In this document: positions 1 through 11,092 of the stretch, one piece after another
Layout of the letters: each line of letters begins with the position of its first letter
Position numbering within the stretch: the first letter of the stretch is position 1
From: Avena insularis
Taxonomy: Eukaryota; Streptophyta; Magnoliopsida; Poales; Poaceae
Direction: 5' to 3'
NCBI GenBank assembly: GCA_023614405.1
Contig: CM042688.1
Coordinates: forward strand, 72,464,253 to 72,528,252
Length of the DNA stretch: 64,000 nt
Position numbers and translations under genes: made by a program
The notes under the pieces: generated by a model
The model's database searches: none
What the model saw: only the letters and a program-made list of their open reading frames with translations
Told to the model about the DNA's origin: nothing

Positions 1-1962
1 TCACAATGTGATATTAGATATCAAAAATGGGTTGAATAGAAGGCACCAAATAAATCGCTGTAGTATAGATGTAGAGACCATTAGCTAGAAATAGTTAGCA
101 CTCAATTAGAAGGTAGTGAACCATTTGAATTCGTGAAAGTTTTGGGGTTATTCGATATAACCAAAACAATAGCGAATAAGTCCTTGTGGCATATTCATTG
201 GAAACTTTGAATACGAAATCCATAGCTAAACCAAAAGGAAAGCAAAACTTGTATTGCTTGGATTTTGGTACATTTTTAAGAAAGCTCACTTTGAGTGATA
301 TTTCTCAATTATGGAGCAAATGGAAGATAGTGAAAAACACGATGAGGATTCAAAACCCTGCATCAAAGTGTTGAGAAGCGCAACGGACAATGTTCCTGAA
401 CGACTCTCTTCACAGAAGGAAAGAATCAATGATATTGATCATTGTGTTTTCCCCACTAGTGTTTTCACTACATAAAGTAGGATTCAAAATGTAAATCCAT
501 ATCTTGTATGGAGACATTTGTGAATCATTTGTCATGATTCTTGGAATATGACATACCTACGAACTACTAAGGAAATAATGGTAAACTAGAATTATGAGAA
601 ATCCTAGAAGCAAAATTCACTTGAGACTAGAAAGCAATTCGTTGCTGAATCTCACAAGTAAAAGGGGTTACTTGGAATTTTCCCAAATGACTGCAAAGCC
701 ATAGTGGAAAAAGGGGTGAATGACAAAAGCACAATTTGTCAGGTATTGGACAAATTCAAATGAATTTGATTCAAATGTGTTGAATATCTAGAGGATTTAA
801 AACTAGTAAAGTACTAGTATCTCATAGTAAAACCTCTAAGTTTGATATTTAATCAAAGGATTTTGAAGTGGTTCAAAATAGTGAGTGAATGTGCAATTTG
901 CATAAAATTGAGTGGGAGCTATGAAAGTCTTCCTGAAACAATATGTGATTGACATATTTTTAAGTGGGAGAAATATAAGTCTCAAATTCAAATATGTAGA
1001 AACATATTTTGAGTGGGAGCTTATAGGAGTAATTCTTAAGTATGTTAAGAATGAAAGCGCAAATACTTATAAATAATGATTTATAAGATGTAGAAGTTGA
1101 TAATAGGTGTATTATGATATTATGCAGTATTCCTTAAAGGATTCTGGAAAGGGTTTCAGAATAGGAGTTAATTAAGGAACTAGTCCTTAATGACTCAAAA
1201 TTAGGAATAGTATTGAGTTGAACATCAATGGTTGAAAGAAAGAAAAGGATGATCGTCATCCACTATGTTGAGACATAGGTTCTAAACCATGATGATAACT
1301 TAGCATAATATGTGATCCAAATAAGGAACATTTAAAAGTGATTAAGTTTGAATCACAGAATGTTGAGCTAAGTTTTTGTCTGCAGTGTCTAATAGAGAAC
1401 TGTAGACATGTTTTCCAAATCCATAAAGGATGACATATCTTAAAGCATAAAGGGTTATGTTATAAGGGAACATGTTGGAAACTCCTGTAGATACCAGTTA
1501 AAGTCAAGTAGAAAGCGAGGTGAACAAAACATTGAAAGTTGCACAGAGTGCACTAGTGTTTCAATGAATACATTTATAATAATAGATAAGGGTACCATCT
1601 AAAGTGTTGTATAATGTTATGGCGGGGCTAGTTCGCTTTTAACGTAGAATGATGTCTCCCAGGGCACAGTGCCCATGAGAAATCCCTCGAGGTTGATCTA
1701 ACCTCACTGTAGGCTCCTAGAATCAGGCCTCGTTCTACTGCCATAGTGACGATGCATACACACAGATGCTATCATGAGATGATAAAGTATTAATGTCAAT
1801 CAAGGTGACATTAGTAAGTTACAAAGTATTTGGGACTGTAAAGTACAGACCCAAGAATCAACCTCTTCCATGAGCAAGCATGTTCAGGGTACCGGGTATA
1901 TGGTGCCAATGATTGAGAACAAATCCAGCTAGTGTATTTGTACTCTAGTGCAAGTGGGAGAC
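1..1962 (+). mobile_element. Decayed 3' internal part of a Copia-like retrotransposon
   Basis: This stretch runs directly into a Copia-type LTR at 1963 and ends in the purine tract CAAGTGGGAGAC (1951-1962), the same tract that precedes the 3' LTRs of the two better-preserved Copia elements in this window. I see no reverse transcriptase, integrase or RNase H signature in any frame. Short open frames such as 186-374 resemble nothing I know. The words GTGGGAG and AGTGGGAGC recur several times (near 911, 962 and 1012), as if purine-tract-like pieces were repeated. It may be the tail of a non-autonomous element or a very old copy. The 5' end lies outside the window. Confidence 0.55.
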
Positions 1963-3743
1963 TGTTGGAAATATGCCCTAGAGACAAATAGTAGTAAGGA
2001 CTATTATCATATTTCATATAGTTTATGATTAAGTTTTACATCATGCTATAACTGTATTGAGTGGAAACATCAATACACGTGTGATATACAAACAACCAGG
2101 GGTTCCCAGTGAAACTCTAGTCACTGGTTCATTGGTCAACAGATGATCAAGTTTCCTGATCATGTGGCATTTATGCCAGTTGGAAATGAGGTCATCTCAT
2201 TCTGAGAATGAGATGATGAACCAATACCCAACCTAAACACCGTGACCCGATCATTTCACGCAGTTCAAGTTACGATGATTACAAATGGATCCTCGTAGAC
2301 TATTCCTTAGACCGTGAGGCTATATCAACCACTGTCTCCCGAGAGTGCTTAGATAGCATCAAACGCCATCTGGTAATACGGTGGTTATAAAGGTGTGTTC
2401 AGGTACTCGGAGGAAACCGTAGAGGCCATATATGTCAAGAGTTGGATTTGTCCGTCCATGTGACGGGAAGATACTCAAGGGCCCACTCGGAGAAGTTATA
2501 TCCAATAGCTGCGCAGCGTGTGATTTGATCACGGGGATATCACTTGTCGGAACGAGTCAAGTAGCATTGTTCAGTAACGAGATTGAACATGACATGGTGA
2601 TGTCATTAATCAGATCTTGGGCAATGCAAGTATCGAGTGACAAAGGGAATAAGACACGACTGTCCCGGTTCAAACGACGAAAGATCTTTGTGGAACACAC
2701 AGGGGTCACATGGACATCCAGGTCCCTCTGTTGATCATTGGTGCGGGAGTGTCCCGACCATGTCTGGAGTGTTCCTGAACCGTGGGGTATCACTCTTAAG
2801 TGCTTGATGATTCTTAGAGAGTGTTTATAGGATCGGTGGAATCGCTGAAGAATAGAAGAGAGAAAACCGGAAGAGTTTCGGTAAGTCCGGAGGATGTCCG
2901 GAGTGGAGGTGTAAGGTGTTCCATGTCCACGGGGTAGAATAATATGTGAATGAATGTTAAATGTTGATTTAATCATTTATTCGTAATTATTTAATAAAGA
3001 GAAAAACAATTAAAGGTCAAAAAGGCTTAATGGGCTAATTCCAGAGGGAGAGGGCCCATTAGGGGAAAGGAGAGAGAGAGGGGCCAAGGGGGAGGCCGGC
3101 TGGGCCTAGCCCCCACCCCCCGCGCGGGGCCCACTAGGGTGGCCGACAGCCACCCCTCCCCCCTCCTCTCCTTTAGTCCCACCCCGGGACTTTGAGGGAG
3201 GGTGTACCCCCTCCTCCCCCTATATATAGTGGGGTATTTGGCCAAGATAAATACACCAATAATCAATAAAGGTCTCCCCACTTTTGGGAGGACCTCTAAT
3301 TTATATTTTATCTCTCCCCCTCTCTCTCATGACCATGGTCCCAAGTCTGGACTGCGTGAGCAAGAGACATCTTCACCGCGGAGCGCTGTCGTGCTGCGGA
3401 ATTCGGATCCGGGAGCTCTACTTCCACAACTGCTGCTGGATCGGGGAAGCGGGAGTCATCGTTAGGCATCGGACGTGTGTAACTCCCCGCGAGGTGTCGC
3501 ACTTGAGGCACTCAAGTCGTTGGAGCCAAGGAGCGCAAGGACTTCATCACGACCTTGAGGTCGGCTTCGGCTCGTCTACATCAACCACGCTCTCCTGAGC
3601 ATTGACAACACTTTTCGGTCTTCAAGGGTAAGGTCGGGAAAAGCCCCTCCCATTACTGTATTACTAATAGATAGGTCCTGGCAGCTTCAGGGGTCCAGGG
3701 GCATAGAGTAAAATTTATTGTTTTTATACGCGGAACCCCAACA
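1963..3743 (+). repeat. 3' LTR of a Copia-type element
   Basis: The LTR begins TGTTGGAAATATGCCC right after the purine tract and ends ...AACCCCAACA, giving TG...CA termini and about 1.78 kb. It has the layout of the other Copia LTRs here: an AT-rich start, the 'GACGGGAAGATACTC..GGGCCC' block near 2460, a C-rich stretch before TATATATAGTGGGG (near 3222), and a GC-rich transcribed part. The 5-bp flank after the LTR is GTCAA; its partner would lie outside the window. The open frames inside it (for example 2557-2976, 3027-3281, 3284-3598) are LTR sequence, not genes. Confidence 0.8.
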
Positions 3744-5216
3744 GTCAAGGGGAATTGATTTGGTAGGTTTTTGAAAAAGTGTGATCTTAACATATGAAAT
3801 AGATTCCATTTTCAACTGTCCATTAAATTAATTTGCAAGATGTTTTTGTAAGTTTGTAAAGTGGGCCTTGATACATTTTTAGTTGGTCTAGCAAGGGGTG
3901 AAAAGAAGTAGAAATGTTTCTGCTGGAAATCTTCTTCTAGGAACACACAAAGTGGCCTAGTTGTTGATTTTGGTCCAAATGACCATCTGCTTTATTTATT
4001 CTTAATTGATTTCTTTCTCTTTAGATTTTGTTTGTAAATGGTCTAGATGATGTGGCATTCACCTTTAAACCATTTCACATCATTTAGAACAATCAAGCAT
4101 GGCATATACACTCAAATCTATACTGATGCAAACACACATGCATTCATATTCATTTTCTTAATAAAAGTTTTTTGTTAACCCTAAATTGGGTGATTAGAAC
4201 TTGATAACCATGATTAAAGTTTTGGGATGTTATGGTGGGAGATTGGTGGACCTTGTCGTCCATTGCGAATCCCTTGGAGTTCTCCCTACCTCTCCCGTAT
4301 ATAATAAAAATAAGCAAGGGCTTATCGGATCGCCTAATACCGCGTGTCGGTACCACTGGGTTTGTAAGCTCGCCATTGACCTTGACAGCATACCTCAACC
4401 ACGGTAAAGGTTTGGCGCGACAGACCCACGGTCGCTTGCTTCATAGTTTCTTTCAGGCGTTTGCTTAAGGAAAAAGCTAATCCGGTTTTGATTATATTAG
4501 ATAAGGGTAACAAAGATTTACAAATATATGTTGGATAGTAAGGATGAAAGTGGGTAAACTTTAGGGTACCATCTATCCTCTTTAGTACAAGAAAATAAAC
4601 TATTTTTTTATAAATCATAACCTTTTGAAATCTAGTTCATTTGTTTGTACTATATAAAAAAGAGGATACCCTAAAGGTTCTAAACTGCCATCTCCATCGG
4701 GTAGCTGAACCCAAGCATACATGTACAATTTTTTTAACTTATTTTTATCTTACCAATGCCACGTAGGATGATTTCTGAATTGGAAGAGAGAGAAACGAAA
4801 AAAGACTTTTGTCTTCTCTTAGCTAAGAGGTGATCTATTAAGAACGATATGTCTCACCACATATTTAATGATATATGTCGCTACCGATAAGACTAAAAAT
4901 TACCCATTATACATCATGTTTTGTTGTCATATCAAAATTACATGGCATGCATAAGATAAGACTCTCTCATCAACCATTATACATGCCATAAACAAAGCAA
5001 ACAATCGCAATCATAATCATAAGCCTCAAACTTATCGCTAAATTTGTAACCAAACTCGTCTTTCTTGCTCCACCATAGCTCTCGCTTGTAATGAAAAACA
5101 CCAAAAATTCACCCACTGAAGTATCTTCTGTTAGCTTTACGACAAGTAAATAACGAAGAACGAAAACAAAATCGCAGCCAATTTCCCCTAGCGAGGATCC
5201 CGGCCTCCTGAAATGA
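3744..5216. other. Spacer without recognisable gene
   Basis: AT-rich sequence between the Copia LTR and the Gypsy family A tail. Apart from the fold-back repeat at 4554-4686 I see no coding signature. The open frames at 4150-4618 overlap one another on both strands and look like chance frames. The part after about 4810 may already belong to the adjoining Gypsy element, but I could not fix its left boundary. Confidence 0.5.
4554..4686. repeat. Fold-back, MITE-like inverted repeat
   Basis: The two ends are imperfect inverted complements. The left arm has CTTTAGGGTA followed by TCCTCTTTAGTACAA; the right arm has TTGTACTATA, AAGAGGATACCCTAAAG. The left arm carries an extra 7-bp block, CCATCTA. 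TAAACT flanks both sides (about 4554-4559 and 4681-4686) and could be a target duplication. The size (about 120-130 bp) and AT-rich loop suit a MITE, but the ends do not match Stowaway, and I cannot name a superfamily. Confidence 0.45.
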
Positions 5217-5732
5217 TTGCAGCATGGTCGTGGTGCACTTGTATTTGCCCCACAGATCCTTGGTGGGCGCCATCAGAAGAGGGTCGCTCGATTTGGAAGT
5301 TCTAGATCAAAAATGGCTCGAGAGGAAGAGGATGAGAGGAGGCAGAGAAATGCGAGGAAGGTATGTACTTTCCTCCGTTGCTCTCCTTATATAGCGGCGC
5401 TATCCGGCAGTCCTGGGCTAGCCGTTACTTTGCGGTAATTCCGCTAAAGTTATCGTTGGGATTACCTAACGGCTAGTTTGACTGAGCTCACGGTCCAACT
5501 TTGACCAAATTCATCACTCGGCTCGCTTGTTTCGTTTACCCGTTCCAATCGTCTAGGCGAGGCGGCTCGAGCACATTTCTACTCGCCAAGGCTATGACTA
5601 AAGACATACAAGAAAACTTATCCCTTCCTTGGAGGAGTTTATCACCACTTAGACTGGGTGTTCACTCGGACTAGCCTACTCCGACTGCCAAGTTGACACC
5701 TCCGTCAAACCCCTGTCACACTCAGGGACTAC
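5217..5732 (+). mobile_element. 3' internal tail of Gypsy-type element, family A
   Basis: This is the non-coding stretch that leads into the family A LTR at 5733, ending in a purine-containing tract CTCAGGGACTAC just before the LTR, where a 3' polypurine tract is expected. The arrangement (a short GC-rich frame with a Glu/Arg-rich run near 5310-5370, then a long untranslated tail) resembles the 3' ends of several Triticeae Gypsy families as I remember them. No pol sequence is retained; the left boundary is uncertain and may lie as far left as about 5160. Confidence 0.5.
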
Positions 5733-6229
5733 TGATGGGAATATACAAATCGGGTATGCCTAGGAGGGAGATTCGACTGACCTTGCCACATAGCGAGTAG
5801 GCCTGCAGGTACGTCAACTAGAACGAGACTTCAAAGAAGGCCCGGTGACTAGAAGTTGAAGGCCCAACACCCTAGCTAGGCCTAGTCGGATTAGGTCAAA
5901 TCTTCCGAAACCTCAACTGATTCGGTTGTAATTCTATAAACCCTAGCGAGGCGACTCTATATAAACCTCCCTAGGGATCTCCCTATACTCATGTCCTATT
6001 AGCTACCCCCTCCAAGCGACTCGCTACCAAGACACCGAGCTCGCCGATCTTGTAATCCACTCACTGATAATATAATCTAGCAGGAAGTAGGTCTTTACCC
6101 TACGGGGGTCAAACCTGGGTAAACCCTTGTGTTTGCTCCCAATCTCGCTTTATAGATACTGACTCGCTCTTGCCCCCAACGTATTAATCGCTACCCCTAT
6201 TAGCGACTGCCGTGGTCATTCCCACGACA
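5733..6229 (+). repeat. LTR of Gypsy family A, plus orientation
   Basis: It begins TGATGGGAATATAC and ends CATTCCCACGACA (TG...CA, 497 bp). A TATA-like TATATAAACC lies near 5960, and a 'TACCCTACGGGGGTC' motif near 6100 is typical of the transcribed part of Gypsy LTRs. The same LTR occurs in reverse orientation at 30240-30712. The flanks (GACTAC before, TCTTG after) do not match, so this is not a solo LTR with intact target duplications. It abuts directly on the inverted gag fragment that follows. Confidence 0.7.
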
Positions 6230-6929
6230 TCTTGCTTATTTGGTGAATGTTAACCGTAGCGGAGCTCACAATGCATGCCGCTGTCGTGGCCGTTGGTGCA
6301 GCGCCTCCTACCCGACTCGTCATCAGAGTCTTGGTTCAGGTCCTCTTCAGCATAGCGCTTGGCGTTATAGAGGAGGTCGGGATGTTTCCGAGCATCTAGT
6401 AGACCTGCTTGATCTTGGCAACTAGGGGTTCATAGCGGCATGCATTCTTGAAGTAGTGGATCGCAGTGTCCAGGTGGATGCCAGAGGCGTTGATCCATAG
6501 ATCCTACCAGCGCTGGACCCATCGGCGAGTCGATTAACGAGGGCCCTGGATGCATCGCTCCAGGTCTTCGATGGTGGTGGCGCGTGTGTAGGAGCCCTCA
6601 AAGTGCTTGATGAAGGCTTAACGCATTTGTTCCATGAGTCGATGTTGTTCTCGAGGAGGGTGTTGATCCATTAGCGAGTCGCTCCCTCCATCATCAGGGG
6701 GAGGTAGTGTGCGGTGAGTAGGTCGGTGTGGCCAGTAATCCCCATCACCATGAGGTAGGTGTCGATCCACACCGATGGATCGAGTGTGGGATCATACTTC
6801 TCGATCTCCTTGGGCCCCTTGAAGTTGGAAGGGTAATTTTTGCTTGAGACCATTGGTCCAAAGCACTATGGGCTGATCCGGCTAAGGGAGCCTCTTGGAT
6901 CTAGTTCCTGCTCACCACGATTGGTGAGG
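6230..6929 (-). pseudogene. Gypsy family A gag, distal fragment
   Basis: Read on the minus strand, this continues the gag of 28870-30239 after a family B LTR split it. The frame at 6671-6853 contains YDPTLDPSVWIDTYLMVMG and HYLPLMMEGATR. The next codon is a stop, followed by a WINTL-like stretch. This is the conserved 'WI..YL .. A..W' core of the Retrotrans_gag domain, which forms the capsid of the particle. Downstream frames are shifted, but their wording still resembles gag down to about 6240. No zinc knuckle, protease or reverse transcriptase follows: the fragment ends precisely at the family A LTR of opposite orientation (6229). It is not functional. Confidence 0.7.
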
Positions 6930-7533
6930 TGATACGTCCATTTTGCATCACTATTCTATATCATAATTTACTGTTATTCATTGATATATTTTATATTAAG
7001 AGATGATACTTATGTTATTTCATCTGTTTTTGCATGGTTGATGACTTTTGGAGGATGGACCGCTGCAGTCAGGATTCTAGTGGAAAAGGGGCTGTTTGGA
7101 GGCGAAATTTGTGAAGATCGGAAAATCCAGAAAAATACATGGAAAATCCTATTTTTCCAGAAGATGAAGAATTCCAGAAGGGGGAGCGGAGTTGGGCCAC
7201 AGGAGGCCCACACCACCCCCTGGCACGGGCCACCCTTGGCCGCGCCACCAGGTGGTGTGACCACCCTAGCCCACTCCTGGCTCTCCCCTTTGGCGTATAT
7301 TATCCCCATGAAACCCTAATACCGGGGGGCAACCACATAAAGATTCCGCCGCCTCTACGGGGCGGAAAACTACAGAGAGAGAAAGATCTCTCCGGCAGAT
7401 AAAATTCTGCCGGGGGAATTCCCTCCCAGAGAGGGGAGATCGTCGCCATCAACACCACCATCAAGCTGGACTTCATCGAGATCATCATCATCATCATCAT
7501 CTCCATCATCATGTCCATCAGCACCATCATTAA
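6930..7533 (+). repeat. Gypsy family B LTR, left piece of a split solo LTR
   Basis: It starts TGATACGTCCATTTTGC at 6930, preceded by the 5-bp duplication TGAGG (6925-6929). The sequence matches the first 600 bp of the family B LTRs and stops in an (ATC)n-like stretch (about 7480-7530), where a complete family B element has inserted in the opposite orientation. The LTR resumes at 27967. The rejoined LTR would be about 1.5 kb and has no internal domain, so it is a solo LTR. Confidence 0.85.
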
Positions 7534-9029
7534 TGATGACCCACAAGTATAGGAGGTGTATCGCAGTATTTTCGATAAGTAAGAGTGTCGAACCCAACGA
7601 GGAGCAGAAGGTGCTGGCTAGTAGTATGGATCAGGAATTCTCTGCAAATACTTAGCAAACGGATTTTTTGTTTTTTTTAATAATGCAAGTAAATAAAGTA
7701 CGAGTAAATAAAAGACAATAAGAATAGATGCAACAAGTGGCCCAATCCTTTATTCAGCAAAGGACAAGCCGGTTGTATTACTTAAGATGACCAAACATTC
7801 TCGAGGACACATGGGAATATCATCAAGTGCTTTCGCTTCATATAGTTGATTAATCTTCTTTAGTTTGCTAAGTGTTGTGTGGGTGAACCTGTGCTAATGT
7901 ACCGACCTTCCTAGGACTAATACATACTTGTGATTATACCCCTTGCAAACATCCGTAAGTATAAGAAAGTAATTAAGGTAGAAACCTAACCACAACTTTA
8001 AACTCTAAGACCCTGACGTCCCTTGTGTAATGGTTTCCTAACGGGGGTTCAACTTTCTGTCACTCCGGCAACCCCTACGATTAGTAGCCAAATACACAAT
8101 GCATTCCCCTAGGCCCATATAGGTGAAGTGTCATGTAGTCGACGTTCACATGACACCACTAGAAGAAGTACACCACAACTTAAATATCAAACTATTGAAT
8201 CTTTCTCAACACAACTCCACTACTAACAACATGACTTCTCCCATGTCCTCAAGAATAAAATGAACTACTCACAAGACATCATATGGATCATGATCAGAGA
8301 TGGAATAATGATGTATAATAATCTAAATATAAACAATAATTCAACGGTTCACTCAATAACATCAACTACAAAGAGTAATCAACACCGGGAAAGTTTCCCC
8401 TAAGAACTATGCAAGATTCAACCCAATTGTTACAGCAAATATGGAGATGGTGATGAGGGTGTTGATGGTGATGATGATCCCGATGAAGTCCAGCTTGATG
8501 GTGGTGTTGATGGTGACGATCTCCCCTCTCTGGGAAGGAATTCCCCCGGAAGAATTTTGTCTGCCAGAGAGATCTTTCTCTCTCGGTGTTTTCCGCCCCG
8601 CAGAGGTGGCGAAATCTTTCTGTGGTCGCTCCCTAGGTATTAGGGTTCCGTGGAGATAATACACGGCTGAGGGGAGAGCTGGAGGTGGACCAGGGCAGCC
8701 ACACCACATGGTGGCGTGGCCTAGGGTGGCCCGCGCCAGGGGGTGGTGTGGGCCCCCTGTGGCCCATCTCCACTCCTCCTTCTGGCAGTCTTCGTCCTCT
8801 AGAAAAATAGGATTTTCCATATATTTTCCCGGATTTTCTGATCTTCGCAAATTTCGCCTCCAAATAGCACATTTTCCATCAGAATCCTGACTGCAGCGGT
8901 CCATGCTCCAAAAGTCATCAACCATGCAAAAACATATGAAATAACATAAGTATCATCTCTTAATATGAAATATATCAATGAATAATAGTAAATTATGATA
9001 TAGAATAGTGATGCAAAATGGACGTATCA
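7534..9029 (-). repeat. 3' LTR of Gypsy family B element
   Basis: On the plus strand it begins TGATGACCCACAAGTATAGG and ends GGACGTATCA, so on the minus strand it starts TGATACGTCC and ends CATCA (1496 bp). It matches 26475-27966 closely along its whole length. An (ATC)n-like run lies within (8441-8500). The acidic or His/Met-rich frames on either strand (for example 7300-7597, 8407-8925) are translations of that repeat and of the GC-rich leader, not genes. Confidence 0.88.
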
Positions 9030-9030
9030 A

Positions 9031-9044
9031 CTCCCCCCAAGCTT
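9031..9044 (-). promoter_or_regulatory. 3' polypurine tract of Gypsy family B
   Basis: Minus-strand AAGCTTGGGGGGAG lies one or two bases before the 3' LTR. In LTR retrotransposons this tract survives RNase H cleavage and primes plus-strand DNA. Near-identical copies occur at 12225-12237 and 25934-25946. Confidence 0.8.
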
Positions 9045-10132
9045 AGACTTCGCTTGTCCCCAAGAGAAACTGAGCTCAATAAACATGGCCTCAGGTTTAT
9101 GGAGTGAAGAGTCGATAAAAAGAATATGGACAAGAAGCATCACATTCATCAATACACAGATCATAATATAAGACAACTCACTATTATATAACTTAACTTG
9201 CAATAAGTAAAGGAAACACAATAAAGATACATAAAGTAAATCATAATTGGTAATGGCAAACTTAGCTCTTGGTCGAAGAATAGTTGACAATTTGCTGGAG
9301 TTCACAAATAACTGATTTTCAATGATAGCTTTCAAAGTAGTAATCACCAAGATAAGAGCAATGTGCAAAACAAGGAACATAAGAAACATGATTGAATAAA
9401 TCATCATATGAATGAATGAAACACAACAACTCAAAATACTTGCTGAGGTAGAGGGGAATAGGTTTACTGACTCAACTAAAAAGTAGAAGAAAGGCCCTTC
9501 GCAGAGGGAAGTAGGGATTCCAAGTTTCATAAAGAGCTTCCAAAAATTATGATACTTATTAGTTTTCAGCTCTCATTGCCCCTATCATAGGCATCTTTAG
9601 GTGATTAAGGTTAAAGTGATCAAATACGAGGATATGCTTGACAAGTTGTAAGTTGAAAATCTCATGTCCCTTGAATACGAGGGCCGCTCCTCATGCTACT
9701 CAAGTTTAGTCACCGGTAAGTTCTTGTCATAGTAAGCACATGTGTATCATGGAGAACCAGCAGGTACCCCTTGCCCGATGATCTGAAGAATCCCCATATC
9801 AAAATGACAAGGCAAGCAGACAACAAGCATCTCAGCAATCTTCTTATTTACCATGGGAATATGGTGCTTTTTTCTCTCTTTCCTCTTTTCTCATCTTTTT
9901 TTTTCTTATTTTTCTCTTTTTCTCAATCTCTATCTCTTTTTTTATAAGAAGAATGCTTCATAGATGCTCATTATGGTTACGCTGCAGGTTTCCACCATGA
10001 CAGCATGGATTAGACCGGCGGCCCAGGCATTTCTCTAACACACATGCATAACTCCATGGACTTACAAGCTCCCCTTTTATTTCACACCGATGATATCCAT
10101 AGACAAAAGAACATGATATCAACTTGGTACAC

Positions 10133-10417
10133 TATAACACCCCGTCCACTCCTAGGCCCGGGGGGTGTCACTCCTGGCAGCTTAATAGGATATCTAGACT
10201 GGCCCCACAGACCAACACTAGTCTTTTCTGTGCACTTTGTCCTCACTCGTGCGCACCCGGTTACCCACTTCCCGGTCGGTCACCCATCCTAGAATTGCTC
10301 TAGGCCAAGCACGCTTAACCTTAGAGTTCTTTTCGAACGAGCTTCCGGAAAAGAAGTTGCAACTTGTTGATATGGGTATCCTATCAATCCTATTAAGCCA
10401 TGTGCCTGGATCTCACA
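10133..10417 (-). repeat. Cassandra LTR 1 (285 bp) with 5S-like segment
   Basis: Plus-strand ends are TATAACACC (TG mutated to TA) and GATCTCACA. The 5S-like segment is 10268-10331; on the minus strand it contains GTTAAGCGTGCTTGG (A-box region of the 5S internal promoter) and AGGATGGGTGACC (C-box region). It shares the long variant 'CACTCC..GGGGGGTGTCACTCC' with LTR 3. Confidence 0.85.
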
Positions 10418-10603
10418 TACACCCACCCTTTAGAAGATCGATGCCCTCATCAATCAAGTACATCCTAGGAACGTTCCCTCTTGGCACGCGTCTGTGCGTC
10501 CAGTGCCGGCACATGTGCCATGTCGTGTCCACTCCGGGCCACACGCACCATGCTCCACATGTCCCGCCACTGACCCACACACACTAGTGTAATCGCAAGG
10601 GTC

Positions 10604-10616
10604 GGCTCTGATACCA
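10604..10616 (-). promoter_or_regulatory. Primer binding site of Cassandra internal domain 1
   Basis: Minus-strand TGGTATCAGAGCC lies two bases after the end of LTR 2. It is complementary to the 3' end of initiator tRNA-Met, the usual primer of Copia-like elements and TRIMs. Confidence 0.85.
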
Positions 10617-10618
10617 CT

Positions 10619-10893
10619 TGTAACACCCCGTCCACCTGCCCGGGGTGTCACCGCAGCTTAATAGGATATCTAGACTGGCCCCACAGACCAACACTAGTCT
10701 TTTCTGTGCACTTTGTCCTCACTCGTGCGCACCCGGTTACCCACTTCCCGGTCGGTCACCCATCCTAGAATTGCTCTAGGCCAAGCATGCTTAACCTTAG
10801 AGTTCTTTTCGAACGAGCTTCCGGAAAAGAAGTTGCAACTTGTTGATATGGGTATCCTATCAATCCTATTAAGCCATGTGCCTGGATCTCACA
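10619..10893 (-). repeat. Cassandra LTR 2 (middle, 275 bp) with 5S-like segment
   Basis: It begins TGTAACACC on the plus strand and ends GATCTCACA. The 5S-like segment (10744-10806) has one change in the A-box word (GCATGCTTAACC on plus, against GCACGCTTAACC in LTRs 1 and 3). It is about 10 bp shorter than the outer LTRs because the block near 10628-10653 is reduced. Confidence 0.85.
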
Positions 10894-11077
10894 TACACCC
10901 ACCCTTTAGAAGATCGATGCCCTCATCAATCAAGTACATCCTAGGAACGTTCCCTCTTGGCACGCGTCAGGCGTCAAAGTCTTGACATGTGCCATGTCGT
11001 GTCCACTCCGGGCCACACGCACCATGCTCCACATGTCCCGCCACTGACCCACACACACTAGTGTAATCGCAAGGGTC

Positions 11078-11090
11078 GGCTCTGATACCA
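11078..11090 (-). promoter_or_regulatory. Primer binding site of Cassandra internal domain 2
   Basis: A second TGGTATCAGAGCC (minus strand), two bases after the end of LTR 3. The two internal domains differ mainly in a short block near 10487-10510 against 10966-10985. Confidence 0.85.
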
Positions 11091-11092
11091 CT

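Noticed and set aside
2557..2976. 139-codon minus-strand frame
   Set aside because: It lies wholly inside the Copia LTR 1963-3743 and has no domain; its homologues in the other LTRs are not conserved as protein.
7300..7597. Asp/Met/His-rich frames, possible low-complexity protein
   Set aside because: They arise from the (ATC)n-like repeat of the family B LTR; the same happens at 8407-8925 and 27230-27917.
9870..9950. T/C-rich stretch as a polypurine tract or terminator
   Set aside because: Low-complexity pyrimidine run in the Gypsy 3' region, not adjacent to an LTR and without defined ends.
10268..10331. 5S rRNA gene
   Set aside because: Only about 60 bp of 5S-like sequence is present, in three copies inside TRIM LTRs; the 5' and 3' parts of the gene are missing, so it is a retrotransposon promoter and not an rRNA gene.
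10237..10985. Repeated open frames of 78-116 codons starting MSSLVRTRLPTSRSVTH
   Set aside because: They are translations of the Cassandra LTRs on the non-transcribed strand, repeating with each LTR and crossing 5S-like sequence.
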